Source of the DNA: JAEYXS01 sp943367715
Lineage (GTDB): Bacteria > Verrucomicrobiota > Verrucomicrobiia > Limisphaerales > JAEYXS01
Direction: 5' to 3'
Length of the DNA: 64,000 bases
Assembly: GCA_943367715.1 (NCBI GenBank)
Contig: CALRJY020000003.1
Location: forward strand, 213,940 to 277,939
The translations under genes and the position numbers were made by a program. The notes beneath the pieces were generated by a model that worked only from the letters and a program-made list of their open reading frames with translations, ran no database searches and was not told where the DNA came from. Positions 17,420 through 27,526 of the stretch are shown here, in pieces; position 1 is the stretch's first letter, and each line of letters begins with the position of its first letter.

Positions 17420-18900
17420 GCATGGAACCGCCCAATTCATCGCCCAGCTTTTCCACCGGCCGCCGCTGGTTCATCGGCTTTCACGTGCTGCTGGCGGTGA
17501 TCGCCGTGACGGCCATCCTGTTGATGGTGAACTACCTTTCCCTGCGTCACTTCATCCGTCACAACGTCAGCAATACCGGTGAAGGCCAGCTCACGCCGAC
17601 CACGTTGCAGGTCATCAAGTCCCTGACGAACGATGTCCGGGTCATCATCTATTTCAATCCGGAGGAGCCGCTTTACCCTTTCGTGCGGTCCATGCTGAAA
17701 GAGTATGCCGCGCTGAGTCCGCACATAAAAGTGGAAGCGGTGAACTACGCCAACGACCCGGCGAAGGCCACGGAGATCATCTCACAATTCCATCTCTCCC
17801 AAGGCACCAAGGACCTCGTCATTTTTTCCTCCAACGACAAGTCGGAATTCGTCAGCCAGGGGCAGTTGTCGGAACTCGACATGAGCGCGTTGATGAAAGG
17901 GGAGAGCAACGAGGTGAAGCGCAAGTCGTTCAAGGGTGAACTGTTCTTCACTTCCAAGCTGCTCTCGGTCAGCAGTCCCAAGCCTTACACCGCCTATTAT
18001 CTGGTGGGCCATGATGAGCACGACCGGGAGAAAGACACGGAGCATGGTTATCAGAAATTTGCCGAGATGCTGGAGAACAATAATGTGAAGGTTAAGCCGC
18101 TGGACCTGCAGCGGACGGTCGATCTGGAGGTGCCGGCGGATTGTGACATGCTCGTGATCGCCGGTCCCCGCCATGAGCCGCTTAATTCCGAGCTGGAACG
18201 CATCGGCCGCTATCTCAGTTCGGGGGGGCGGTTGCTGCTGCTGCTGAACATCCGTACGCAGCCAGGCTGGGAGGGGTTGATGGATAAATGGGGTGTCGCC
18301 CTGGGCAAGGATGTGGTGTTCGACAAGCCGAACATGCAAGACAGCAACGTTCTGATGATCGAGAACGCGGGCTCGCACCCGATCATGCAGGCAAAAGACC
18401 GCGTCTATATGTTTTACCCGCGTTCGGTGAGCCGTCAGCCGGGCAAAGCCCAGGCGGATTCGGCGCAGGTGACCGAGTTGCTGAGCACGGGACCGGCGGG
18501 CGAAGCGCGCAGTGATTTCCGCCCGGGTGTGATGGTACCCTATCCGAGTGACCAAGATCGCAAGGGCAGCCTTTCTGTGGCGGTGGCCGTCGAGAAAGGC
18601 GGGCTACGGAATGTGGCCTTGCAACGTGGGGCGACGCGGATAGTGGTGGCGGGTGATTCCACCATGCTGAACAACCAGTTCATGATCCTGCCCGGCAACG
18701 AAGAGTTCGCGCGGCAGTCCATCAACTGGCTGCTGGACCGTTCTTTCCTGCTGGGGTCCATCGGGCCGCGGGCCTTCACTGAATATCAATTGTCCGTCAA
18801 CGACTCCCAGATGCTGTTCCTGCGCTGGATCATGCTGGGGGCGATGCCGGGCGGGGTCTTCATCTTTGGCCTGCTGGTCTGGATGCGACGGCAGCGTTAG
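17416..18900 (+). CDS. GldG-like ABC transport auxiliary protein
   Basis: A 494-residue protein starting at the ATG at 17416 that overlaps the permease stop (ATGA). A single N-terminal membrane helix (HVLLAVIAVTAILLMVNYLSL), a large periplasmic domain beginning LTPTTLQVIKSLTNDVRVIIYF, and a C-terminal helix (WIMLGAMPGGVFIFGLLVW) followed by RRQR. The periplasmic part has the ABC_transp_aux pattern (VDLEVPADCDMLVIAGP, LSSGGRLLLLLN) seen in GldG and in IFT52-like domains. In other bacteria it acts with GldA and GldF as one transporter; the substrate is unknown. Confidence 0.9.
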   Translation: MSMEPPNSSPSFSTGRRWFIGFHVLLAVIAVTAILLMVNYLSLRHFIRHNVSNTGEGQLTPTTLQVIKSLTNDVRVIIYFNPEEPLYPFVRSMLKEYAALSPHIKVEAVNYANDPAKATEIISQFHLSQGTKDLVIFSSNDKSEFVSQGQLSELDMSALMKGESNEVKRKSFKGELFFTSKLLSVSSPKPYTAYYLVGHDEHDREKDTEHGYQKFAEMLENNNVKVKPLDLQRTVDLEVPADCDMLVIAGPRHEPLNSELERIGRYLSSGGRLLLLLNIRTQPGWEGLMDKWGVALGKDVVFDKPNMQDSNVLMIENAGSHPIMQAKDRVYMFYPRSVSRQPGKAQADSAQVTELLSTGPAGEARSDFRPGVMVPYPSDQDRKGSLSVAVAVEKGGLRNVALQRGATRIVVAGDSTMLNNQFMILPGNEEFARQSINWLLDRSFLLGSIGPRAFTEYQLSVNDSQMLFLRWIMLGAMPGGVFIFGLLVWMRRQR

Positions 18901-18917
18901 GCAGAAAACTGGAACTG

Positions 18918-20750
18918 ATGAACACAAAAAACACATGGAGCATGGTGGCGACCGCAGTCGCGCTCTTTGCGTTTATCTATTTCTTCGAGCGCGGCCCCAG
19001 CGCTCCGCCGACGGGTCCAGTGCAGCACCGGTTGTTGAACAAGGTGCAGCAAGCATTGGTGTCCCGCATCGAGGTCCAAGTGGGCACGAACTCCGTCGCC
19101 CTGGAGCGGACCAACAATACCTGGCGGATGATCGCGCCGGTTGTTTATCCGGCGTGGCAGCCGCAGGTGAAGAGCTTCCTGGATAATTGCGCGGAACTGA
19201 ACTACACGACCACCATCCCGGCAACGGAACTGGCCAAATCACCGCATGGACTGGCGGATTACGGCCTGCAACCGCCCCGTGCGCAGTTCACCCTCGTGCA
19301 GAATAATGAACGCATCCAGGTAAAGATCGGCAATGAAACACCGGTCGGCGGCCAGCGCTATGTGCAGTTGGGCGATGAGATCGTGGCGTATCTGGTGGAT
19401 GCGAAGATCGGCAACCTGTTGCCGGCATTACCCGGTTATTGGCGGGACCGTTTCTTGATGCCCAACGGGATGGTGTTTAATCGCATCGAAATCCATGCGG
19501 GCAACCGGATCACGGAATTCCAGCGGGACGAAACCAATCAGGTGTGGCAGATCACCAAGCCCATCACGGCCCGCGCCGACAATGTGCGCGTGAAAGACAT
19601 GATCCAGCAATGGCGCGACTGGCCGGTGAATGCTTTCGCGACGGATAATCCGCCGGTGACGGAATTGGAGAAATTCGGTTTTAAACCGCCGGAGCTGGAA
19701 CTGATTTTGGGCCAGGGTACGAACCAAGTTTTCGGCCTTCAATTCGGCCTGATGCTCAAAAATCAACCCGATCAACCCGAGTCTATTTTCGCCCTGCGTT
19801 CCAGCCACACGAATCTCGTGGTAGTGCCGCAAGAGCCGTGGGTCGAAACTCTGCGCAGCCAGTGGCTTGATTTCCGGGAGCGCCGGTTGCTGACCTTTGT
19901 CCCGAGTGTGCCGGACCTGATCGAAGTGCAAAGCGACGAGCGTTTCCGACTGCAACGGCAGACGAACGGGACGTGGACCGTGCTGGATGAGACGAATTTC
20001 GTGGTCGATACGGTGCTGGTGAACGAGATGCTGATGAACCTGAACAACTTGGATGTGCTCGATTTCGAGAAGGACAATGTGACGGACTGGAAGGACTACG
20101 GCCTGGCCACTCCAGCGCATAGCTACACCTTGTCGGCGGGTGGCACGAACGCATCGTCGACTGGGACGAACAGCGTCATAGCGCAACTCGAATTGGGCAA
20201 GGTGGAGGGCATCAAAGTATTCGCGCGGCGGACGGATGAAGCTTCCGCTTACAGCCTGTTGGACGGGGTGGCCCGCAAACTGCCGCGCACGCTGTTCCAT
20301 TTGCGCGACCGCCGGGTCTGGACGTTCAACACGAATGATGTGAAACGCATCAGCATTGAACACGAGGGCCGCAAGCAGGAGTTGGTGCGGAATGCGAAGA
20401 GCATCTGGGCGCTTGGCGAGGGGTATCCGGGCATGGTCAATCCGTTCGCCGTGGAGGAAACGCTCCACCGCCTGGGCGAGATGCAGGCGGTGCGCTGGAT
20501 AGAACGCGGTCCGGCCGCCGCCGGGAAATATGGCGTGAACACCGAATCTCATGGCATCACGCTGACCTTGCAGCGCAACGGGGGCCCGGAAGAAAAGCTG
20601 ATGCTGCGCATCGGCAACTTGACGCCCAAGCGCAATGCCTACGCCGCGATCGTCCTGAACGGTGAACCGGTGGTGTTTGAAATGCCGCAGCTCCTGCACG
20701 ACTACATCGCCACCTATCTGAACGCGCCCCGTCTGCCGGGTCAGAAATGA
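18918..20750 (+). CDS. DUF4340 domain protein, membrane-anchored
   Basis: A 610-residue protein with one N-terminal membrane helix (MVATAVALFAFIYFFERG), the rest predicted periplasmic. It shows repeated DUF4340-type modules: an ERTNNTWRMIAPV unit near the start, a QRDETNQVWQITKPITARAD unit around residue 200 and a LQRQTNGTWTVLDETNFVVD unit around residue 345, each pairing a tryptophan hairpin with a helix bundle (DYGLQPP, KFGFKPP, DYGLATP). DUF4340 proteins are regularly encoded after GldG-like genes, and the 17-bp spacing here fits one operon. Its role is unknown; it may be a periplasmic accessory of the ABC system. Confidence 0.88.
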   Translation: MNTKNTWSMVATAVALFAFIYFFERGPSAPPTGPVQHRLLNKVQQALVSRIEVQVGTNSVALERTNNTWRMIAPVVYPAWQPQVKSFLDNCAELNYTTTIPATELAKSPHGLADYGLQPPRAQFTLVQNNERIQVKIGNETPVGGQRYVQLGDEIVAYLVDAKIGNLLPALPGYWRDRFLMPNGMVFNRIEIHAGNRITEFQRDETNQVWQITKPITARADNVRVKDMIQQWRDWPVNAFATDNPPVTELEKFGFKPPELELILGQGTNQVFGLQFGLMLKNQPDQPESIFALRSSHTNLVVVPQEPWVETLRSQWLDFRERRLLTFVPSVPDLIEVQSDERFRLQRQTNGTWTVLDETNFVVDTVLVNEMLMNLNNLDVLDFEKDNVTDWKDYGLATPAHSYTLSAGGTNASSTGTNSVIAQLELGKVEGIKVFARRTDEASAYSLLDGVARKLPRTLFHLRDRRVWTFNTNDVKRISIEHEGRKQELVRNAKSIWALGEGYPGMVNPFAVEETLHRLGEMQAVRWIERGPAAAGKYGVNTESHGITLTLQRNGGPEEKLMLRIGNLTPKRNAYAAIVLNGEPVVFEMPQLLHDYIATYLNAPRLPGQK

Positions 20751-20751
20751 T

Positions 20752-23700
20752 ATGGCTGCACGTGTCCAGAGCCGTTTCTGGCGGAACTGCCGGATGTGTT
20801 TCCGCTGGTGCCGTATCGGGTTCTTTCTGCTGGTGCTGCTCGTCGTTTGCCTGGTCATCCATCTGACGCGTGTGGGGGTGCCGGAAACGGTGCAGGGACC
20901 CATCCTGGCCGGGCTGCGGGAACGCGGCATCGAGCTTCATTTCAAAAGACTCCGCTGGGACTGGACGCGGGGCATCGTGGCCCAAGGTGTCATCCTCGGC
21001 GAAACGAACCAGTCGGGAGGCGTGCAGTTTGAGGCGCGTGAACTGGTGGTGCAGTTGGATGATAACGCGTTGAAGCGGTTCAAATTCGTTCCCCGCGTCC
21101 TGGTCCTGAACGAAGGCCGCATGGAGCTGGCCGTCAACGAAACCAACCAGCCGCCCCAGCTCCTCAAAGTGGAGAAAGTTTCCACGGAGATCCATCTGTT
21201 GCCCAATGACAAGTGGGAGCTGATGCATTTCAAAGCCAATACCCTGGGGGTGAACCTGAACTTGAGCGGCAGCATTTCCAACGCGTCCAAACTGGGCGAC
21301 TTGGCCCGCAAGGAGCGCAAGCCCAAGACTGAGGACGGAGACCCCAAGAAGCCGAAAGACCCGGATGCCTGGCGGCGTCAATTGCGGCTCGTCTCGGAGG
21401 CCATGAACCGCATGCAGTTCGAGACGCCGCCGGAGCTGTATCTGGTCTTGCGCGGTGATGCGCTCGATCCCACCTCATTCTATGCGGAGGCGAACTTGGA
21501 GGCGAAGTCCGCCATGACGCCGTGGGGCAGTTGGGAGAATCTCAAGCTGAAGACGCCGCTGAATTCACGGGAGATGAGCAATGGGCTTTTTCAAGCGGAG
21601 ATGAACCTGCGTTTCGACCAGGGGCACACCCCGTGGGGCGTGGTGCGGCAGGCCAAATTGAACGTGCGCCTGGAGCATGGCATCACGAATCCGGCGCCCT
21701 TCCGTGCGGACTGGGATCTTTCCTTGAGCGGATTGCAGTTGCCGTACGGCCAGTTGACTGCCCAGCAGTTGAACCTCAGCGGGGTGACCATCCGGCAGAC
21801 CAATGCCCCATCCGAACTGGATACGCAGTTCAAGCTGAACTCGCAGGCCGTGCGGAGCGAATGGGCGCAGGCAGCGGGCGCGCAACTGGATGCGCATGTG
21901 ATCTACTCGCTGACGAATCCCATCCCGCGCATCCGGTCACTGCAACTGACGCTCGATCAGCCGAAATCCGAATGGGCATCGGCGCGCAAATTAAAGCTCA
22001 CCGGGGAATTTTCCCTGACGAATGCGCCGGTGAAAACGAACGAGAGCTGGGGCTTCTGGGCGAAGCTGGCGCCTTATGCCATCCAGTGGAAACTGCAGAG
22101 CGAAAACTTGCGTGCGTGGCAGTTGCGATTCCCTTCACTGGCCACTTCAGGGCATTGGACCGCACCTTTGCTGGAGGTGACCTCGCTGGAGAGCGCCCTG
22201 GCCGGTGGTGAAGCCGACGTGGCGCTCAAGCTGGATGTGACCGACCGCAAATTGTGGGCGCGCCTGAAGACCGATGTGGATGCCCAAAGGCTCGCCTATC
22301 TGATGTCCACCAACACGCAGCAATGGTTGGGGGATATCAAATGGGAGAGAGCCCCGGAGTTGCATCTGGAGGGGCGCATGGAATTGCCACCGTGGACAGG
22401 CAAGGCGACGAACTGGAACGAGATCGTGATGGAGCGGACCTGGGTGACGGGCGGTCTGAGCGTGGGGCCGGTGACGTATCAGGAATTGTCCGTCCGCTCC
22501 TTGAAAACCGATTTCGCCTTCACCAATGGCGTGATGTCCGTCACGAACCTGCATCTCGTCCGGCCAGAAGGTGAACTGCGCATCACGGGCCTAGCTGATT
22601 TCGGGCAGCAACGATTCCAAGCGGACTTGGACAGCAGCATCAACTTGCTCATCGTGAAGGAGTTCATCAACAAGCCGAAGACGCGCAAGGTGTTCGATGA
22701 TTTCAAGGTGACGGCACCACCGCATCTGCGGGCGCGGGTTGCGGCCGTCTGGACGAACTGGCAGACCTTGCAAGCGGGCGGGCAGCTCAACTTCACCAAC
22801 TTCAGCTATCAAGACCACGGCATCCAGCATCTCAATGTCGGCCTGGGTTTCACCAACGAGTTCCTTTCTTTCTCGGCGATCGATCTGCGGCGTAATGCCA
22901 CGGAGAACGCCATCGCCGACGGGGTGGGCATAGCCTTGAAGCCCGGCTTGGTCTATATCACCAACGGGCTGGTGCATTGGGATGTGGGTGATGGGACGGG
23001 CATCATCGGGCCGAAGACAAAAGAAGCGGTGGACCCCTACCGGTTCAGTAATCCGCCGCTGGTGGAGGTGCGTGGCATGATCCCCTTGGGGGATGCGGAG
23101 AGTGCGGATCTGCATTTCAAACTGATCAAGGGCGGGCCGTTCAATTACTGGCGCTTCAACCTGCCGGAGGTGGCCTGTGAACTGCACTGGGTCACGAATA
23201 CTTTGGTCATCACCAACCTGACCGGGCTTTTTTATGGCGGGGTGGTGAGGGGTGACGCCTTTTTTGACTTTGGGGCCACGAACGGCACGGCCTACCGTTT
23301 CCATACGGTCGTCACCAATTCCAGCCTGAGCCCGTTCCTGACCGACATGCTGGAGCGGACGAACAATCATCAAGGCCTGATCGATTGCGATCTCAGCATC
23401 ACCTCGGCACAAGCGCAGAGCATGAAGACTTGGAATGGCTTCGGCACGGCGCGGATGCGGGATGGTTTTCTGTGGGATCTGCCGCTCTTCGGCATCATGA
23501 CGCCCGTGCTGGAAGGGCTCAGACCAGGTCTCGGCAAGAGTCGTGTGGAGGAAGGTTCGGCGAGTTATTACATCACCAACAGTGTCATTTATACGGCCGA
23601 TCTGGAGCTCAAGACACCGACCATTCGCATGCGTTACGAGGGCTCGGTGGATTTCGATGCGAATGTGAATGCGAAGGTGGAAGGCGCGCTCTTCCGTGAT

Positions 23701-23955
23701 TCGCCGCTGATCATCAAGGTTTTTGGCTATCTGACCACACCCTTCACCAAGATGTATGAGTATGACGTCACCGGCACCCTCAGCGAACCCAAGCTGGACA
23801 CGCACAATCTCGTTCCCAAGCTGATCCAGATACCGTTCTTGCCCTTCAAGGCCATCAAGAGCCTATTCACGGGCGGCGACAAGAAGAAGGACGCCGAACC
23901 GAAACCGGTCGTCATACCGGAATCACGCCCGTCACCCCCGGAGAAAAAGCAGTAG
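20752..23955 (+). CDS. Large AsmA/DUF3971-like envelope protein
   Basis: A 1,067-residue protein starting 1 base after the DUF4340 gene. A single N-terminal membrane helix (GFFLLVLLVVCLVIHLTRVGV) is followed by a long beta-rich periplasmic region with repeated short hydrophobic strands, and a C-terminal AsmA-like part (FGTARMRDGFLWDLPLFGIM, VEGALFRDSPLIIKVFGYLTTPFTKMYEYDVTGTLSEP). The ending is a charged tail (KKKDAEPKP). AsmA-like and TamB-like proteins form hydrophobic-groove bridges for lipid transfer to the outer membrane, so a lipid or glycolipid transport role with the ABC module is a reasonable inference. The last 24 bases overlap the convergent uppP gene. Confidence 0.85.
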   Translation: MAARVQSRFWRNCRMCFRWCRIGFFLLVLLVVCLVIHLTRVGVPETVQGPILAGLRERGIELHFKRLRWDWTRGIVAQGVILGETNQSGGVQFEARELVVQLDDNALKRFKFVPRVLVLNEGRMELAVNETNQPPQLLKVEKVSTEIHLLPNDKWELMHFKANTLGVNLNLSGSISNASKLGDLARKERKPKTEDGDPKKPKDPDAWRRQLRLVSEAMNRMQFETPPELYLVLRGDALDPTSFYAEANLEAKSAMTPWGSWENLKLKTPLNSREMSNGLFQAEMNLRFDQGHTPWGVVRQAKLNVRLEHGITNPAPFRADWDLSLSGLQLPYGQLTAQQLNLSGVTIRQTNAPSELDTQFKLNSQAVRSEWAQAAGAQLDAHVIYSLTNPIPRIRSLQLTLDQPKSEWASARKLKLTGEFSLTNAPVKTNESWGFWAKLAPYAIQWKLQSENLRAWQLRFPSLATSGHWTAPLLEVTSLESALAGGEADVALKLDVTDRKLWARLKTDVDAQRLAYLMSTNTQQWLGDIKWERAPELHLEGRMELPPWTGKATNWNEIVMERTWVTGGLSVGPVTYQELSVRSLKTDFAFTNGVMSVTNLHLVRPEGELRITGLADFGQQRFQADLDSSINLLIVKEFINKPKTRKVFDDFKVTAPPHLRARVAAVWTNWQTLQAGGQLNFTNFSYQDHGIQHLNVGLGFTNEFLSFSAIDLRRNATENAIADGVGIALKPGLVYITNGLVHWDVGDGTGIIGPKTKEAVDPYRFSNPPLVEVRGMIPLGDAESADLHFKLIKGGPFNYWRFNLPEVACELHWVTNTLVITNLTGLFYGGVVRGDAFFDFGATNGTAYRFHTVVTNSSLSPFLTDMLERTNNHQGLIDCDLSITSAQAQSMKTWNGFGTARMRDGFLWDLPLFGIMTPVLEGLRPGLGKSRVEEGSASYYITNSVIYTADLELKTPTIRMRYEGSVDFDANVNAKVEGALFRDSPLIIKVFGYLTTPFTKMYEYDVTGTLSEPKLDTHNLVPKLIQIPFLPFKAIKSLFTGGDKKKDAEPKPVVIPESRPSPPEKKQ

Positions 23956-24732
23956 GGCGGCCCCCAGGATGATGCGGTACCAGCCGAAGGCCTCAAACGT
24001 GTGGGTCTGGACGAACTTCAAGAGCCATTTCACGGTGATGAAGGCGGTGATGGTGGCCGCGACAAAACCCAGCCCGAACAACAGCCAGTCCACCGATCCC
24101 AGGCCCTCTTTGGCGACGTGCTTGACGAAGCTTAAGCCGCCCGCGGCGATGAGGGTGGGAACGCCGAGCAGGAAAGAAAACTCGATGGCGCGGGGACGGG
24201 TCAGGCCCAGTATCAAGGCGATCAGGATGGTGGTGCCGGAGCGCGAGGCGCCAGGGAAGGCGGCGGCGACCAATTGCGCCACACCGATGGCAATCGCGAT
24301 GATCCAGGTGATCTGATCGGAACCGGTCTTCCCGCGCAACCAGCGTTCAACTACGAGAAACAGGACGCCGCCGATCAGTGTGGCCCACGCGACCGGGCCC
24401 ACGGTTTCCGGCAGGCGCATGCCGAGCTTCTTCAAGATGATGCCGCCCACGGCCGTCACAAAAAAGGCACCGAAAAGTTTGAGGATGTAATCGAGGGTGG
24501 CGGGTTCTTTCCAAGTCTGGGCCAGGTCTTGAAGGCGTTGCTTGAAGTTCAAGATGACGGCCAGCACGGCTCCGGTCTGGATGCCGACATTGAACAGTTC
24601 GGATTTCAAGAAGGGCGAATGGGCGCCTAAGAACTGTTCCACAATCAGCAGATGGCCGGTGGAGGACACGGGAAGAAACTCCGTGATACCTTCCACGACA
24701 CCCAAAATAATTGCGGCCAGCCAATCTTGCAT
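23932..24732 (-). CDS. uppP: Undecaprenyl-diphosphatase UppP/BacA
   Basis: A 266-residue polytopic membrane enzyme; the ATG at 24732 (MQDWLAAIILGVVEGITEFLP) is chosen over the upstream GTG because it matches the family N-terminus. Diagnostic motifs are EGITEFLPVSSTGHLL near residues 14-29 and FPGASRSGTTI near residue 165. It hydrolyses undecaprenyl diphosphate to the monophosphate, recycling the lipid carrier for peptidoglycan and surface glycans, on the periplasmic face. It converges on and overlaps the AsmA-like gene by 24 bp. The carrier it makes is needed by a lipid-linked glycan pathway such as the one at 34.9-50.4 kb, though it is not linked to it as an operon. Confidence 0.96.
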   Translation of the reverse strand: MQDWLAAIILGVVEGITEFLPVSSTGHLLIVEQFLGAHSPFLKSELFNVGIQTGAVLAVILNFKQRLQDLAQTWKEPATLDYILKLFGAFFVTAVGGIILKKLGMRLPETVGPVAWATLIGGVLFLVVERWLRGKTGSDQITWIIAIAIGVAQLVAAAFPGASRSGTTILIALILGLTRPRAIEFSFLLGVPTLIAAGGLSFVKHVAKEGLGSVDWLLFGLGFVAATITAFITVKWLLKFVQTHTFEAFGWYRIILGAALLLFLRG

Positions 24733-25131
24733 CGGATTCTTAGACGGGAAAAACCGGGGGGGCACAAGGCGGATCTTACCCCAGGGAGGTCAGCCAATAG
24801 GAGAGCAGCGTAGAAAAGATCGAAATCCTGAAAATTTTGTCTCCACCGGGCACACCGGACGCACCGAAGCCTGTCAGACACCCCCCGAATGTGACATGCT
24901 CAGCCCCGATGAATAGAACGAGTAACTTGAAAAGCAGGGATGAAAGGAAGGTAAAGGCGTTTGAATTTACCGGCACTCCCCGCGTCCAAAGCCAGCCACG
25001 GGATTTGCACGGCCCGTCGAAGCGGTCTAATTTTGCCTCTCGACGGCATCCGGGCGGTTGGGTAGAAAAGCCGCTCTTTGCCGTTCCATGCCCGTCAATG
25101 GAACTTTGTGTCAGTCGCCATGTATTATAAT
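24733..25131. other. Non-coding gap between divergent uppP and DUF6797 genes
   Basis: About 400 bp without a convincing gene; short frames on both strands lack ribosome-binding sites and protein-like composition. It must hold the promoters of both flanking genes. The only structure I notice is a weak inverted repeat GGTAAA (24950-24955) / TTTACC (24966-24971). Confidence 0.5.
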
Positions 25132-27495
25132 ATGAACGTATTGAGCCGAGTCTGCGCTGCTTTGTGCGCCCTGTCCGTCGTTTCGGTGAATGCCCAAGAG
25201 CAGGCGCCGAAAGCCAAGGCCAAGTCCTGGAAAGAAACCAAGGCGGCGGTGTTACAGGATGATTTCCCCTATACCAAGGCATGCATCGGCGCGAAGTTCC
25301 CGGCGAATAACGATGCGGACAAGGGCATCGCCATTATTCTGGGCAACGAAGCGTTCGCGTGCTTCGACATGGACTTGCTGCGCGTCTCGGCCGGTTGGAC
25401 GGGTGGTTATATCGCGCCCAAAGGTGTGACGTTCGACGGCTCGCACGGTGGTCATCCCACCATCGCCGGGGAGCAGCAGTTTGGCACGCCGGCTTTGCCC
25501 GGCTGGTCCACGGATGGCGCTTTCAAAGATCCGCGCAAGGAACCGTATGGTCCGTTGCCGAAAGAAATGGGGCGCTACAAAGGCCTCCATGTGGTGGGGA
25601 TGGATACGGTGCTGACATACGACGTTTTCGGCTCGGATGTGGTGGAGCAGATCACGAGTGTGGCGCAAGACGGGGCCACGGGTTTCGTCCGCACGTTGAA
25701 GCTCGACAAGACGAAGACGGCTTTGGTGCATCTGGTGGCGGAAGTGCCGGAAGGCAAGGGGCGCATCGAGAACGGTGAGGCCATTGTGGAAGGCGCGAAT
25801 GGAGTGGTGACGAAGATCGCGCTGGGTGATGCGCCGAAGGGAGCTGCTTTGGAGATTGCGAATAACAATCGCGTGGTGCTGAAGCTGGCGAAGGGAACGT
25901 CTGGTTTGTTCAAGCTGGTGCTCTGGCGCGGAAATGCGGCGGATAGCGCGAAGTTTGCGGGATTGGTCGCGGGCAAACCGCAGATCGTGGATTATGCCAA
26001 GGGCGGGGCCGCCCGCTGGCCGGAAACGGTGGCGACTAAAGGGGCTTTGGGTACGAGCACGACGCCGGATGGCGCTTATACGACGGACAGCCTGACGCCG
26101 CCGTTCGAGAATCCTTGGAAACGCCGCGTGCGTTTCGGGGGCTTTGATTTCTTCAAGGATGGCAAGAGCGCGGCGCTCAGCACTTGGGATGGCGATGTGT
26201 GGGTGGTGACGGGCATCGATGACAAGCTGGAGAATCTGCAATGGCGCCGGTTCGCCTCGGGTGGTTTCGAGACGCTCGGTCTGAAGATCGTGAATGAAAC
26301 CATCTACACGGTGGGTCGTGATGAGATCACGCGTTATGTGGATGTGAACAAGGATGGTGAGGCGGATTACTACGAAAGCTTCAACAACGACATCACGTCT
26401 TCACCGGGCTTCCATGAGTTCACGTTCGATCTGCAGACGGATAAGCAGGGGAACTTCTACTTTGCCAAGGCCGCGCCGGTGCGCGGTGGGGGCCGTGGTT
26501 TCGGTGGCGGAGGTGGCAATGGCGAGATCAGCGCGAGCGCGGGCACGCTCATGAAGGTGTCCAAGGACGGCAAAAAGTATGAAGTAGTGGCGACCGGTTT
26601 TCGTGCGCCCAACGGCATCGGTGTGGGTCCGAACGGCGAACTGACCACGGGAGACAACGAAGGCACGTTCGTGGCGGCCTGCCCGATCAACTGGGTGAAG
26701 CCAGGCGGTTATTATGGTGTGGAAGATACGGCACACAAATCGCCGTTGCCGGAGCGCGATGCTCCGCTCTGCTGGCTCTCGCATCGTGAGTTCGACAACT
26801 CCGGTGGCGGCCAGGTCTGGGTGACGAGCGACAAGTGGGGACCGTTCACGGGCGAGCTGCTGCATATGTCCTACGGCAAGAGCTCGCTGAATTTGGTGAT
26901 GCGCGATATGTCCGGCAAGAAGCCGCAGGGCGCGGTGATCCAGTTGCCGTTGCGCTTCACATCCTCGGCGATGCGCGCGCGTTTCAGTCCGCAGGATGGC
27001 CAGCTTTATGTGGCCGGGTTGCGCGGCTGGCAGACGAGCGCGGCGAAGGATGCGGGTCTGGATCGCGTGCGTTACACGGGCAAGCCGGTTTACTCCATCG
27101 CGGCTACCAAGGTGGACAAGGCGGGTGTGCATCTGACCTTCACGCAGCCGCTGGATCCGAAGGATGCGACGGATCCGCAGAACTATTCCATCCAGCAATG
27201 GAATTACCTGATGAAGTTCGGCACGGACAAGGTCGTGAACGGCAAAATCACGCGTAGTGAAACGAAGGAGGCGAACTATGGCGGACATGAAGTCTCGCGT
27301 GATGATGAGTTCAAGCCCGGTCGCGAAGCCGTGGAAGTGAAGAGTGCGAAGCTGTCCGCCGACGGCAAGACGGTGACGCTGGAATTCGCCGATTTGAAGC
27401 CGGTGAACCAGATGTTGATCAAGTTCAACTTGGGCACGAAGGACGGGCAGTTCATCAAGCAGGATGTGCTGCAGACGATCAATGAGGTGAAGTGA
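25132..27495 (+). CDS. DUF6797-type secreted propeller protein
   Basis: Start placed at the ATG at 25132 (787 residues) because it begins a standard signal peptide, MNVLSRVCAALCALSVVSVNAQ; the frame is open to 25078. The N-terminal half has the DUF6797-like DFPYTKACIGAKFP, GIAIILGNEAFACFDMDLLRVSAGW and GWSTDGAFKDPRKEPYGPLP blocks. The second half reads like a sorbosone-dehydrogenase/NHL beta-propeller: TGFRAPNGIGVGPNGELTTGDNEG and LPLRFTSSAMRARFSPQDG. There is no CxxCH here. The next gene, 235 bp downstream, is a pentahaem cytochrome, so the pair may form a periplasmic sugar dehydrogenase with its electron acceptor; this is inference. Confidence 0.8.
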   Translation: MNVLSRVCAALCALSVVSVNAQEQAPKAKAKSWKETKAAVLQDDFPYTKACIGAKFPANNDADKGIAIILGNEAFACFDMDLLRVSAGWTGGYIAPKGVTFDGSHGGHPTIAGEQQFGTPALPGWSTDGAFKDPRKEPYGPLPKEMGRYKGLHVVGMDTVLTYDVFGSDVVEQITSVAQDGATGFVRTLKLDKTKTALVHLVAEVPEGKGRIENGEAIVEGANGVVTKIALGDAPKGAALEIANNNRVVLKLAKGTSGLFKLVLWRGNAADSAKFAGLVAGKPQIVDYAKGGAARWPETVATKGALGTSTTPDGAYTTDSLTPPFENPWKRRVRFGGFDFFKDGKSAALSTWDGDVWVVTGIDDKLENLQWRRFASGGFETLGLKIVNETIYTVGRDEITRYVDVNKDGEADYYESFNNDITSSPGFHEFTFDLQTDKQGNFYFAKAAPVRGGGRGFGGGGGNGEISASAGTLMKVSKDGKKYEVVATGFRAPNGIGVGPNGELTTGDNEGTFVAACPINWVKPGGYYGVEDTAHKSPLPERDAPLCWLSHREFDNSGGGQVWVTSDKWGPFTGELLHMSYGKSSLNLVMRDMSGKKPQGAVIQLPLRFTSSAMRARFSPQDGQLYVAGLRGWQTSAAKDAGLDRVRYTGKPVYSIAATKVDKAGVHLTFTQPLDPKDATDPQNYSIQQWNYLMKFGTDKVVNGKITRSETKEANYGGHEVSRDDEFKPGREAVEVKSAKLSADGKTVTLEFADLKPVNQMLIKFNLGTKDGQFIKQDVLQTINEVK

Positions 27496-27526
27496 GGACG
27501 ATGAGAATGATGGATGGGTGGAGGGC

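Noticed and set aside
19428..20930. 500-residue minus-strand frame
   Set aside because: Antisense to the DUF4340 and AsmA-like genes, low-complexity His/Arg/Gln-rich product, no ribosome-binding site. A shadow of high-GC coding sequence.
22591..23805. 404-residue minus-strand frame
   Set aside because: Antisense to the AsmA-like gene; product lacks recognisable domains.
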